Notes: a model not told the origin generated them from the sequence alone. Shown: positions 8,560 through 16,756, counted from the first letter of the stretch. The stretch: 64,000 nucleotides of DNA from Acinetobacter sp. Ac_5812 (GCF_013072695.1 NZ_LXUK01000026.1:1-64000), one strand, 5' to 3'. Made by a program: numbers and translations.

Positions 8560-9300
8560 GTGAGTGCATCAGATCTGAAGCTAATGCGGTGTATGGATGA
8601 GTTACATATGCAATACCCTTTTGCAGGTAGCCGGATGATGCGTGATTTGTTGAATCGTCAAGGACATCATATAGGACGACGTCATACACGTACTTTAATG
8701 AAGAAAATGGGCATTAATGCGTTATATTGCAAACCAAATTTAAGCCAGGCTAATCAAGCTCACCGCAAATATCCATATCTGCTCAAAGGATTGGCTATTC
8801 AGCGCAGTAATCAAGTGTGGTCTACGGATATAACGTATATCCCTATGGCAAAAGGCTTTGTTTATTTATGTGCTGTGATTGATTGGCATAGCCGCAAGGT
8901 ACTTGCGCATAGAGTATCGATTAGTATGGAGGTTACATTTTGCATAGAAACATTAAATGAAGCTATTGAAAAATATGGTCGACCTGAAATATTTAATACA
9001 GACCAAGGCAGTCAGTTTACCAGTGATGCATTTATTGATGTATTGAAATCAAATGGCATTCAAATCAGTATGGATGGTAAAGGTCGATGGGTTGATAATG
9101 TGATGGTTGAACGATTATGGCGGAGCGTTAAATATGAAGAGGTGTATCTCAAAGCCTACAGCAATGTTTTGGATGCGAAGAAGCAATTAAACGCATATTT
9201 TGAATTTTATAATTTGAAACGACCTCATTCGAGTCTGGACAAAATGACTCCAGATGAGTTTTACTATGACCAGCTACCACAACAAAATAAGGTAGCTTAA
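8560..9300 (+). CDS. IS3-family transposase OrfB (catalytic part)
   Basis: The DDE integrase has STDITYIP, NTDQGSQFTSD and the third acidic residue in DNVMVERLWRSVK. An N-terminal HTH_21-type region (MQYPFAGSRMMRDLLNRQG) precedes it. The first ATG is at 8560, but coding similarity extends upstream without a stop (ISVSKQAQLLKVSRG..) into the end of orfA. The functional product is probably an OrfAB fusion made by frameshifting. All catalytic motifs look intact. Confidence 0.9.
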   Translation: MSASDLKLMRCMDELHMQYPFAGSRMMRDLLNRQGHHIGRRHTRTLMKKMGINALYCKPNLSQANQAHRKYPYLLKGLAIQRSNQVWSTDITYIPMAKGFVYLCAVIDWHSRKVLAHRVSISMEVTFCIETLNEAIEKYGRPEIFNTDQGSQFTSDAFIDVLKSNGIQISMDGKGRWVDNVMVERLWRSVKYEEVYLKAYSNVLDAKKQLNAYFEFYNLKRPHSSLDKMTPDEFYYDQLPQQNKVA

Positions 9301-9376
9301 CTAGAGCAGAGTATCACTTATAAATAAGCTTTTAGTTGTTCAAACATGTGGGACCACCTCTGATTTACTGCCCTAA

Positions 9377-9405
9377 TTGAGCGTCTAATTATGTCGCGAT
9401 ATACT
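9377..9405 (+). promoter_or_regulatory. Sigma-70-type promoter of the TIR operon
   Basis: TTGAGC at 9377-9382 and TATACT at 9400-9405 are separated by 17 bases. They lie directly after the native stop codon of the regulator gene and 64 bases before the first TIR gene. The IS3 insertion ends at 9361, so this promoter is left intact. Confidence 0.55.
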
Positions 9406-9468
9406 TTCATATTATTGTTTTTTTAATATTTTCCTTTATTGTAATTCATTTTCACATAAAGGAACTAT

Positions 9469-9969
9469 ATGGCTATTTCTCTAGACACACTAACCAATCA
9501 CTCAAGACGTTTCAGTGCTAGTGAAAATCTCTATAAATCTAGCCAAAGATCTAGAAAAGCCTTTTTATGCCATAGCCATCTTGATGCTCAATATGTCAAA
9601 GGTTTTATTCAATTATTAAAAGAAGAAAATATTGATGTCTATGTAGATTGGCAAGATAGCTCTATGCCTGAGAATACCAATCGTGAAACAGCTGTTAAAA
9701 TTCAACAAAAAATTAAAGAAACAGATTATTTCTTTTTTCTCGCAACACCGAACTCTGTTAAATCAAGATGGTGCCCTTGGGAAATTGGTTATGCTGATGG
9801 AGTCAAAAATTATGAATCTATATTCATAATTCCAACACAAGATCGAAATGGTTATTACTATGGGAATGAATATTTGCAGTTATATCAAAAAATTGACCGT
9901 TCAACTCATGGGATTTTATGTTTTTGGAAACCACATGAGCAACATGGGAAATTTGTATCATCTTTATAA
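9469..9969 (+). CDS. TIR-domain protein, first gene of the Thoeris-like operon
   Basis: The 166-residue protein is essentially one TIR_2 domain after a 30-residue N-terminal segment. KAFLCHSHLDAQYVKGFIQL is strand A and helix A, INVDVYVDWQD-type sequence is strand B, and WCPWEIGYADG carries the probable catalytic Glu105. TIR domains of this kind cleave NAD, and in Thoeris they make a cyclic ADP-ribose isomer signal. A good Shine-Dalgarno (AAAGGA) precedes the ATG. It heads a six-gene operon whose other TIR members share the W-x3-E-[IL] motif. Its particular trigger is unknown. Confidence 0.85.
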   Translation: MAISLDTLTNHSRRFSASENLYKSSQRSRKAFLCHSHLDAQYVKGFIQLLKEENIDVYVDWQDSSMPENTNRETAVKIQQKIKETDYFFFLATPNSVKSRWCPWEIGYADGVKNYESIFIIPTQDRNGYYYGNEYLQLYQKIDRSTHGILCFWKPHEQHGKFVSSL

Positions 9970-9997
9970 TTCTTAAAAAACAAAATGGTAAATAAAT

Positions 9998-10597
9998 ATG
10001 GCACGTAGAACATTTTTTTCATTTCATTATCAAAATGATATTTGGCGAGTTTGGAACGTTAGAAATTCTTGGGTAGCTAATGGTACCAGGGAAGCCTATG
10101 GCTTTTTTGATGGAAGTGTTATTGAAAAAAAGAAGAGAGAGTCTGATGATTCGCTTAAACGTTTTCTTAGAGAGGGCCTAGATAACACTTCGGTAACATG
10201 TATTCTTGCTGGTCAATGTACTCATCAAAGAAGTTGGGTAAGATACGAGATTGCTCAGAGTATGGTAAAAGGCCACGGTTTATTATCAGTTTTTATTCAT
10301 CAATTAAAAGATAAAGATGGATATACTTCAAAAAAGGGAATAAACCCACTAGATGAAATGGGGGTATATCTTGCAAATGGATCTTATTATTTAGCCGAAT
10401 GGCATGATAGTAAATGGATCAAATATCGAGATTTTTCAAATCCCATTACTTTAAATTCTAAATTTACTCCAAAACCAAACTCTAACTCAGTAGTTAGACT
10501 TTCAAGTTTTTTTAAAACGTATGACTTTATAGATAATAATGGCAGATCCTCATTATCTTCATGGATCGAAACTGCTGCCAATCAAATGGGTAAATAA
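9998..10597 (+). CDS. thsB: Thoeris ThsB, canonical TIR signal synthase
   Basis: The 199-residue protein opens with MARRTFFSFHYQNDIWRVWN, the hallmark start of ThsB (TIR-like, MTH538/DUF1863 type). NTSVTCILAGQ and WVRYEIAQSM follow, the latter with the probable catalytic Glu84. The C-terminal part with LAEWHDSKW and SSFFKTYDFI also corresponds to the long form of Bacillus ThsB as I recall it. ThsB senses infection and converts NAD to a cyclic ADP-ribose-type molecule that activates ThsA. It lies 28 bases after the first TIR gene. A ThsA partner is encoded at 14895-16349. Confidence 0.88.
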   Translation: MARRTFFSFHYQNDIWRVWNVRNSWVANGTREAYGFFDGSVIEKKKRESDDSLKRFLREGLDNTSVTCILAGQCTHQRSWVRYEIAQSMVKGHGLLSVFIHQLKDKDGYTSKKGINPLDEMGVYLANGSYYLAEWHDSKWIKYRDFSNPITLNSKFTPKPNSNSVVRLSSFFKTYDFIDNNGRSSLSSWIETAANQMGK

Positions 10598-10599
10598 TT

Positions 10600-11781
10600 G
10601 TGTCTGAAAATTACTATCAAATTATAGTTCTAGGTACAGTCGATGAAAGGCTTACGAGTATAAAAGAAAGTTTTTTCTCAAGGTTAAAAGATTTTAATAT
10701 CAATCCAGATTTTATTAAGTTTATACATAGTGCTGATTATGCTACTAGTAGGGATGCTAAATATCCAACAATCGTAATATATTTTGGTGGTGATAAATCT
10801 AATAGGCTACATCTATCAGATCTTATTGAAGAATCTTTAGTCATCATTCCTGTAGTAAAAAGTAACGAACTCGTTCCGATAGAACTACCGGATGAAATCA
10901 GTCATATTAATGCGTTACCAATTAACGAAACTAGTAATAACACGGAACGATTAGTTTCTATTATCTTTGAAAATTTTAGATTTTTAAGAAAGGAGCGAAA
11001 AGTTTTCATTAGTTATAGACGCATAGATGCACAGGGTGCTGCAGATAAGCTGTATGACCTTTTAGATGCCAATGGTTTTGACGTTTTTCTAGATACTCGA
11101 TCAGTACCACCTGCACAGAATTTTCAAGATCAATTGTGGCATCGTATGACTGACTCAGATGCAGTAATTTTATTAGATACTCCACGCTTTAGAACAAGTA
11201 GGTGGACCAAAGATGAGTTGATGTTCGCAAACGAAAATAATATTCATATTCTGCACATTCTGTGGCCTCAGCAAAAGGAAGAAAACATTGCTTCTTTTAA
11301 TTCATTTATTAAGTTATCCCCTAAAGACTTTAGAATGAAGAGCCTTAGTAGAACTGGCATTCCATATACAGGGAAAAATATTACAAGCAAGACTCTTAAG
11401 AATATTGTTCTTAAGACCGAACAGCTCAGAGCAAGAGCAATTTCTCTTAGATATAAATATCTCGTTGATAATTTCTGTGATGCTGCTAGAGATGCAGGAT
11501 ATGATCCAAGTGTACAGATAGATCAATGGATTTCTATAGCTGATTGGAAAACTAATGGATTAGCCGTGATACCAGCCATAGGTGTCCCTACAGCTGATAG
11601 GATTAATGACATTTACAATGCTGTAGAAGATTCAAAATTTAAAGACAGTGAGAAATGGATTATTTATGATAACCGAGGAATTTTGAAGCAATGGTTAGAA
11701 CACTTAGATTGGTTGGATGATCATCTCCCGATTAAAGCAGTAAATATGACTAAAGCACCTTCATTACTAGAAACCAAGTGA
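10600..11781 (+). CDS. TIR-domain protein with extra N- and C-terminal domains
   Basis: The 393-residue protein starts with GTG two bases after the thsB stop. Residues 1-125 form an alpha/beta-looking domain (YYQIIVLGTVDERL, then TIVIYFGG, then LVIIPVVK) whose family I do not recognise. Residues about 132-250 are a TIR domain: KVFISYRRIDAQGAADKLY, then GFDVFLDTRSV, then RWTKDELMFA with probable catalytic Glu206. Residues 270-393 are another unassigned region, starting LRARAISLRYKYLVDNF and containing GLAVIPAIGVP. Tight coupling to thsB suggests stoichiometric co-expression. The extra domains could be sensors or adaptors. Confidence 0.8.
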   Translation: MSENYYQIIVLGTVDERLTSIKESFFSRLKDFNINPDFIKFIHSADYATSRDAKYPTIVIYFGGDKSNRLHLSDLIEESLVIIPVVKSNELVPIELPDEISHINALPINETSNNTERLVSIIFENFRFLRKERKVFISYRRIDAQGAADKLYDLLDANGFDVFLDTRSVPPAQNFQDQLWHRMTDSDAVILLDTPRFRTSRWTKDELMFANENNIHILHILWPQQKEENIASFNSFIKLSPKDFRMKSLSRTGIPYTGKNITSKTLKNIVLKTEQLRARAISLRYKYLVDNFCDAARDAGYDPSVQIDQWISIADWKTNGLAVIPAIGVPTADRINDIYNAVEDSKFKDSEKWIIYDNRGILKQWLEHLDWLDDHLPIKAVNMTKAPSLLETK

Positions 11782-11787
11782 TAAAAA

Positions 11788-12387
11788 ATGTTCAATATTT
11801 TCCTATCAGCAAGTATTCCTCTCTCTGATCGAAAAAAATGCTTTTACGAGACGGCTGATGTCCTTGCTATTAAAGAAGCGGTTCGATCGCTCGTAGAAGT
11901 GGTTATACCTAATGGTCGTATTGTTTGTGGAGGACATCCAGCCATTACTCCATTATTGGCTATGGCAACCAAAAATAGTAAAAAAGACATAAATTTTATT
12001 TCTATTTATCAATCTAAAATTTTTAAGCCAGATTTTCCTGAAAGTGTCTATGATTTTATAGATTTAACTTTAATAGATGGTAATCCTGAAGATCTTGAAG
12101 AAAGTCTTAAAATAATGAGACAAGCTATGATAGAAAGTCAAAAATTTGATGCAATAGTATTAATTGGTGGAATGGAAGGTGTAATAGATGAATTAGAAAT
12201 GTTCTTAGAATATCATCCTAATGCTCAAATAATCCCCTTAGCATCTACAGGTGCTGCATCAAGAATAGTTTATGAAAATGAAAAAAATAAACTGAATCCA
12301 AGATTTGAGTTAGATCCAAGATTTGAAAATGACTACACGTATTCTAGTCTCTTCCGAAGATTGTTTCGTAACCATCTTAAAAATTAA
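11788..12387 (+). CDS. Standalone SLOG-domain protein
   Basis: The 199-residue protein shows the pattern of the SLOG (SMF/DprA-LOG) Rossmann-like superfamily. It has an initial strand NIFLSASIPL, a glycine motif IVCGGHPAI, then DAIVLIGGMEGVIDELEMF, which matches the LOG-type P-G-G-x-G-T-x-x-E motif. SLOG domains bind nucleotide-derived signals, and the SLOG domain of ThsA binds the TIR product. A free SLOG protein inside a TIR operon could buffer, process or sense the signal. It sits six bases after the preceding TIR gene. The superfamily call is moderately sure and the role is inferred. Confidence 0.68.
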   Translation: MFNIFLSASIPLSDRKKCFYETADVLAIKEAVRSLVEVVIPNGRIVCGGHPAITPLLAMATKNSKKDINFISIYQSKIFKPDFPESVYDFIDLTLIDGNPEDLEESLKIMRQAMIESQKFDAIVLIGGMEGVIDELEMFLEYHPNAQIIPLASTGAASRIVYENEKNKLNPRFELDPRFENDYTYSSLFRRLFRNHLKN

Positions 12388-12406
12388 CATAAAGTAGTAA
12401 TGAATT

Positions 12407-13189
12407 ATGTATAAAAGTATTCAAGTTGAAGATTTTGATTTTTCAGTTTTCCCAGAAATTAGTAGTCAAAAAGTAAGGGAATACAAAGAGAGAAATGGAA
12501 ATAAATTAATCAAAATTCAAGATTACCTACTTGATAGGAAAAACACACTAAGTGTTGATAAAATCACTGAAAATCTATTTTTAGATATCAAACCAGATAT
12601 ATTTTTATCACACTCACATGCTGATGAAGATGATGTTATACGATTGGCAGTTTTAATAGAAAAAGAATTAAATTTAAGTGTATTTATCGATTCTTGTGTT
12701 TGGGGAGATGCATTCAAACTTCTAAGAAAAATTGATAATAAATATTGTCTCAAAGGTGATACATTTAATTATCATATACGAAATCATACAACTTCAAATG
12801 TTTTTATGATCCTAAACTCAGCTTTACACAGAATAATTGATAACTGCGAAGCTTTTGTTTTTTTAGGCACAGATAAATCAATTCCAATAACTGATACGTT
12901 CGAAGATGAAAAATATCTTTCATCACCTTGGATTTACTCAGAACTTCAATTTGCAAAATTAGTCCGTAGAACTAAACCGAGACAAATATCGCTTGAAAGT
13001 ACAGATATAAATCTACGAGAATCAGCTGCTTTTGATAGTGCTGTAGATTTTGCTTATTCGATTCCAACGACAGATGCTATTTTAAGTAATCATAAATTAA
13101 AAAGATGGATTGAATGCTCACAAAATGATTATATAAATCGTAGCCTTCATCCTTTAGACGTCCTATATAAAACTATTTCACATCGCTAA
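12407..13189 (+). CDS. TIR-domain protein with long insertion
   Basis: The 260-residue protein has an N-terminal extension of about 60 residues. A TIR domain follows: PDIFLSHSHADEDDVIRLAV, then LNLSVFIDSCVWGDAF, then SPWIYSELQFAK with probable catalytic Glu179. Between strands B and D there is an unusually long segment (about residues 100-145, KIDNKYCLKGDTFNYHI). It is the fifth gene of the operon. NADase or signal synthase activity is expected from the retained glutamate, but the specificity is unknown. Confidence 0.8.
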   Translation: MYKSIQVEDFDFSVFPEISSQKVREYKERNGNKLIKIQDYLLDRKNTLSVDKITENLFLDIKPDIFLSHSHADEDDVIRLAVLIEKELNLSVFIDSCVWGDAFKLLRKIDNKYCLKGDTFNYHIRNHTTSNVFMILNSALHRIIDNCEAFVFLGTDKSIPITDTFEDEKYLSSPWIYSELQFAKLVRRTKPRQISLESTDINLRESAAFDSAVDFAYSIPTTDAILSNHKLKRWIECSQNDYINRSLHPLDVLYKTISHR

Positions 13190-13206
13190 TAATCGGAAAG
13201 TAAATC

Positions 13207-14364
13207 ATGGCTGGTATTGCTAAAAGAAAGTATATATCTGAAAATATTAGGATATATAAACAAATGACAAATCAGCTAAATTCTATTAAAAAAATATTAC
13301 CTGAGATCTACGATGGTGATATTTTGTTTGATTTATATTCTGAATATTTTTCCACCACAATGCATATGCTAAATGAAAGATATGAATACTATAGATCAAA
13401 AGACATTTTTTTAAGATCTGTAGGAAAAAAACAAAGATACAAGATATTAAACTCTAAAGATTTTTTCTTTAGCTCACAAAAAGTTAAACATATGCTTTCA
13501 TATGGGCAAAGATTAAAGCATAAACAACAATACAGTGAAAATTTTAAAACTGACTCTTTAATAAAATTAGAAAAAAAATTAAATAAAAGCCTTAACAAAA
13601 AATTATTAATTGCAAAAAATTGTGAACATATTCAAGATATAGAGCCGATATATATTGATATTTTTATTCAAATATATCATAGAGCTACCCATTTGGAAAA
13701 AATACTAATATTTAATGAGCTTAAGAAATTTAATAGTGATAAAACTATAACTTTTTTTTATAAACTTAATGATTCAGAAAAAAATAATCAAATTAGAAGA
13801 ATGGCTTTTCAACACTTACAAAGTCTAGGTAAATATGTAAGGTTGAGAAAAAACTTTAAAGGAAAGAAAAAGCCATATCATATTGATGGTACTTTACCGG
13901 ATTATAGTCCACAAGAACTTGTGAAATTTCTCAATTCAAACTCAGTAGAGTCTAAGAAAAAGTACGATATTTTTATATCCCATAGTTATGTGGATCAAGA
14001 TTTAGTTAAAAGCACCAAAAATGCTTTAAATATTCAAAATTTATCGTGTTATTATGATTGGACATCAGATCAGGATTTTCTAAAAAGAACTCTAATCAGT
14101 GATTACACAAAAGAAGTCTTAAAAAAGAGAATAGAACAATCTGAAATATTCCTTTTGTTAATTACTCATAATGTAATCGCTGAAGATAAAATAATTTCTG
14201 AGTGGGTAGAGATGGAAATTGAGTACGCTAAAACTGTAGGAAAAAAAATATGTTGTCTAAATTTTACTGATTTAGGACATCAGTTTATTAATATTGAGTT
14301 TCAATATGAAGAGAACTCCATTTCTATTTCTAAAAATGGAGTTCAAATACTAATGAACCTGTAA
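13207..14364 (+). CDS. Helical-domain plus C-terminal TIR protein
   Basis: In this 385-residue protein, residues 1-245 are lysine-rich and mostly helical, with HEAT-like pairs around EKILIFNELKKFNSDKTIT and IRRMAFQHLQSLGK. Residues about 250-385 form a TIR domain: KKYDIFISHSYVDQDLVKST, then LSCYYDWTSDQ, then SEWVEMEIEYAK with probable catalytic Glu337. A Shine-Dalgarno (GGAAAG) precedes the ATG. It is the last gene of the plus-strand operon and ends 18 bases from the convergent thsB copy. The N-terminal domain could be the infection sensor; that is inference. Confidence 0.8.
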   Translation: MAGIAKRKYISENIRIYKQMTNQLNSIKKILPEIYDGDILFDLYSEYFSTTMHMLNERYEYYRSKDIFLRSVGKKQRYKILNSKDFFFSSQKVKHMLSYGQRLKHKQQYSENFKTDSLIKLEKKLNKSLNKKLLIAKNCEHIQDIEPIYIDIFIQIYHRATHLEKILIFNELKKFNSDKTITFFYKLNDSEKNNQIRRMAFQHLQSLGKYVRLRKNFKGKKKPYHIDGTLPDYSPQELVKFLNSNSVESKKKYDIFISHSYVDQDLVKSTKNALNIQNLSCYYDWTSDQDFLKRTLISDYTKEVLKKRIEQSEIFLLLITHNVIAEDKIISEWVEMEIEYAKTVGKKICCLNFTDLGHQFINIEFQYEENSISISKNGVQILMNL

Positions 14365-14382
14365 TCTTTTTTGTTCAAGTTC

Positions 14383-14880
14383 TTAATTTTCTTTCCTTAT
14401 TTTAATAGCTTCTTCAATCCAACTATCAATATTATCTTCAATATACTCATAAACAAATTTACTAGTTGAGTATGGTGGGTCATAAGCTTTAGCAATTTCA
14501 GATAGTTTTTTTCCAGTAGGTCCATGTCTTATGTACTCTAAAGGATTTCGTCCTCTATCTGATTGTTCACCTTGTGAATTTTTTAGGTTATGAATGTAAA
14601 TTACTACAACACCCTTTCCGTTATCCCAAGACTCAACGATCTCATGATTAATCCATTTTCTATTAGCTGTATCCTTACCAGCGAGAATAACTGTGCAAGT
14701 TCTTCCCACCATTTGATCAGATATCCATTGTTTAATTTGCGTATCACCACCACCCACAACTGTTTCCCAATCATTATCTTTGGCTGGTTGGTTACCCTCA
14801 ATTACGCCAATGTTCCGTACTTGAGATACTCTCCAATTATCAGGTTGATAATGAAAACTAAAAAATACTTTTCTAGCCAT
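14383..14880 (-). CDS. thsB: Second ThsB-like TIR protein, adjacent to thsA
   Basis: The 165-residue ThsB relative begins MARKVFFSFHYQPDNWRVSQ. It has TCTVILAGKDTANRK and WINHEIVESW with probable catalytic Glu80. It lacks the longer C-terminal region of the copy at 9998 and ends in a helix (IDSWIEEAIKIRKEN). It is downstream of thsA by 14 bases on the same strand, forming a minimal thsA-thsB pair. Known Thoeris loci often have several ThsB proteins served by one ThsA. Confidence 0.88.
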   Translation of the reverse strand: MARKVFFSFHYQPDNWRVSQVRNIGVIEGNQPAKDNDWETVVGGGDTQIKQWISDQMVGRTCTVILAGKDTANRKWINHEIVESWDNGKGVVVIYIHNLKNSQGEQSDRGRNPLEYIRHGPTGKKLSEIAKAYDPPYSTSKFVYEYIEDNIDSWIEEAIKIRKEN

Positions 14881-14894
14881 AAATTTTCTCCAAT

Positions 14895-16349
14895 TTAAAT
14901 TAACTTAATTACATCATGAATTTTTGATAACAATTTATTTGGTTCATCGACTTCTTCATTTAGTTTCTCAAAAGCTTCTCGAAATTTTGGTGTGGAATTT
15001 GGATAATATTTATCGAAGTCAGAAGTTATTTGATTAAATAATTCTTTTGCCTTGTATCCACTTGCACCAATTGGTATTAGCTTTAAACCTAATTCATGTG
15101 CTATTTGAAATTCTTCATCCATACCATCTGCCAAAACAATAGTTTGTTTGCCTGATTTAGGATCTGTGATAATTTTATTTCCCATAAAGAAAAGAGCAAT
15201 TCCTGTCTGACTTAATAAATCTTTTCTCCATACTGTCCAAATATTTTTTCTTTCTGTAGGATCAGCTACAAACTGAGGAAATACCTTCATTGTTAAATAG
15301 TCATCAATTTTTGTATATTTTCTATTATAGATTTCTTTAATTGCACCACTAATAAATGCATTACCAATACCCAAGCCTAAACCTGATGTAATTTTAAAAC
15401 CTTCTTGGATTAGAACTTCTCCTAGTTTGGATAGAAAAAATTCCGTTGCGGTTTGATCCCATGGACTAAAGTCATGGGCACTACCTGATAAGAATACATT
15501 TTTACATCGAAATTTTTTTGTAATTTCTTCTAATATACGAGTGAGATCACTCCATGAATCAATTAATACAACTTTTATACTAAAACGAGCAAGGTCTTTA
15601 ATAACAAACTTTTGCTTTAAAAGATTATATGAAAAATCTTCATCATTACTGTAGTCGGCACGATTAACTTTTCTAAAAATACAATAATGTTGTCTTTGAT
15701 TTTGTTCAAAATGAATTCGGATTCTGCTTAGAATATAATCTAAATTTGGATCATTAAAGCTAAACCCTAAGAAAAGAAAGGTTTTTGAAACCAAGTCTCC
15801 TGACAAAGCTGTTACGAATGGTGCAAAGTGCAACGGATATGATTCGTATTGATCTTTAGTAATAATTGCTTGATCAGGAAGACTTGCATCACCATGCATT
15901 TTATAGACAATGGCGGAACGCCCCTTCTTAGTTTGAGATAAATGATTTTTAGTAAATTTTTTATCTGCTATTTTACCTTCATTATCTAAAGATTTTTCTA
16001 TTAGATCATCATAGTTAGTTGTCCAATAGGTTGATATGGGTAACTTAGCTAAAATCTTATGATTAGTTGTCGGTTCTCGAGCTATACCAACTTCATCGAT
16101 TAACCTTTCAGTTAATCTGCTACGACCATGATTTTCATTGACATAATACTGGGCTAAGGAAACTAAATCAGTTTCCTTATCGATATCTAAATTCAATTCA
16201 ATAGATAAGGGGCGTAAGAGTTCTTTCCAATTTACATACCCCGCAGGGGCTGATAGACCAGCACCTGCAAATATTGCAAAATTATTTTCTTCTAATTCTT
16301 TTACAATACGATCGATCATAATTTTTTGTTCATGGTCGAACATAAGCAT
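14895..16349 (-). CDS. thsA: Thoeris effector ThsA (SIR2-SLOG NADase)
   Basis: The 484-residue protein has an N-terminal SIR2 domain: FAIFAGAGLSAPAG at 24-37, TTNYDD with Asn112, and YKMHGD with His152. These two catalytic positions have the same numbers I recall for Bacillus cereus ThsA. From about residue 283 a SLOG domain follows (NVFLSGSAHDFSP, TSGLGLGIGNAFISG, IVLADGMDEEFQIA). This is the full Thoeris type I ThsA layout, whose SLOG domain binds the TIR-made signal and triggers NAD depletion. An ATG also lies at 16343. The start at 16349 is kept because its residue numbering fits the family. It is the first gene of the minus-strand pair with thsB. Confidence 0.92.
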   Translation of the reverse strand: MLMFDHEQKIMIDRIVKELEENNFAIFAGAGLSAPAGYVNWKELLRPLSIELNLDIDKETDLVSLAQYYVNENHGRSRLTERLIDEVGIAREPTTNHKILAKLPISTYWTTNYDDLIEKSLDNEGKIADKKFTKNHLSQTKKGRSAIVYKMHGDASLPDQAIITKDQYESYPLHFAPFVTALSGDLVSKTFLFLGFSFNDPNLDYILSRIRIHFEQNQRQHYCIFRKVNRADYSNDEDFSYNLLKQKFVIKDLARFSIKVVLIDSWSDLTRILEEITKKFRCKNVFLSGSAHDFSPWDQTATEFFLSKLGEVLIQEGFKITSGLGLGIGNAFISGAIKEIYNRKYTKIDDYLTMKVFPQFVADPTERKNIWTVWRKDLLSQTGIALFFMGNKIITDPKSGKQTIVLADGMDEEFQIAHELGLKLIPIGASGYKAKELFNQITSDFDKYYPNSTPKFREAFEKLNEEVDEPNKLLSKIHDVIKLI

Positions 16350-16610
16350 CTCGATATAATTAACTTTAAGAATATATTGCGGTTTTATTTATTTATTTCA
16401 AGTGCTAATGAATTTTTATGTAGCTTGAATTTTATTTATTTTTTATCATTGTTCTTAAGCTGCTTAAGCACAAATAATGTCAGCGAAAATACTTCAACTT
16501 AAAGTCTTGCTTAAGGGCATATCCTATATGTTTTTCTTATTATGAATAAAAATGGTTGAATAATTGCTCAGAAAAAATTAAAGATAATATTTCCTATAAA
16601 TGGACGTAAG

Positions 16611-16666
16611 TGTCCAAGTAAAAGAAGAACAGGTGTTCATGTTTAGATAAGACTGCTTGTCCAAGT
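16611..16666. repeat. Right-end repeat cluster of the IS21-like transposon
   Basis: TGTCCAAGT occurs at 16611-16619 and 16658-16666, 47 bases apart, with a degenerate copy near 16632-16640. These are the inverse of the ACTTGGACA copies at the left end and show the same roughly 23-base periodicity. The region from 16350 to here holds the thsA promoter side and no gene. Confidence 0.62.
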
Positions 16667-16737
16667 TATCAAGAATATGCAGTACTCATTTCTTTATAGG
16701 TGAAGTCTGAGATATAAGCATAATTTTTTGCAAAATT

Positions 16738-16756
16738 ACATTGTCATTGACAATGT
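16738..16756. promoter_or_regulatory. Palindromic operator upstream of the FadL-like gene
   Basis: ACATTGTCA and TGACAATGT are perfect 9-bp arms around one base. A possible -35 (TTGACA, 16747-16752) overlaps the right arm and TATATT follows at 16775-16780, though the spacing is long. It lies 120 bases before the porin start. A TetR-type repressor is a plausible ligand, but which one is unknown. Confidence 0.5.

Larger units (their letters stand above)
8080..9361 (+). mobile_element. Complete IS3-family element, 1282 bp, with 3-bp duplication
   Basis: The terminal repeats AGAGGTGG.. and ..CCACCTCT (inner TTTGAACAAC shared) bound the element. GAT at 8077-8079 and 9362-9364 forms the target duplication. 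It encodes overlapping-frame orfA and orfB. It is inserted in the final codons of the XRE regulator, upstream of the TIR operon promoter. Confidence 0.92.
4435..16666. mobile_element. Putative IS21-like transposon carrying a Thoeris-type defence island
   Basis: The segment has istB/istA at one end and ACTTGGACA repeat clusters in inverted orientation at both ends (4435-4511 and 16611-16666). Between them lie two small minus-strand genes, a controller-like regulator and an eight-gene defence cargo. An IS3 element (8080-9361) has inserted within it. The left flank is a broken IS3 orfB and the right flank is unrelated, and I found no matching target duplication. The outer boundaries and the single-unit interpretation are therefore inferred. 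Confidence 0.55.

Noticed and set aside
4421..16672. ATCAA just outside both repeat clusters as a target duplication of the IS21-like transposon
   Set aside because: The bases between it and the ACTTGGACA repeats do not match at the two ends, and IS21 termini usually begin TG. I could not support it.
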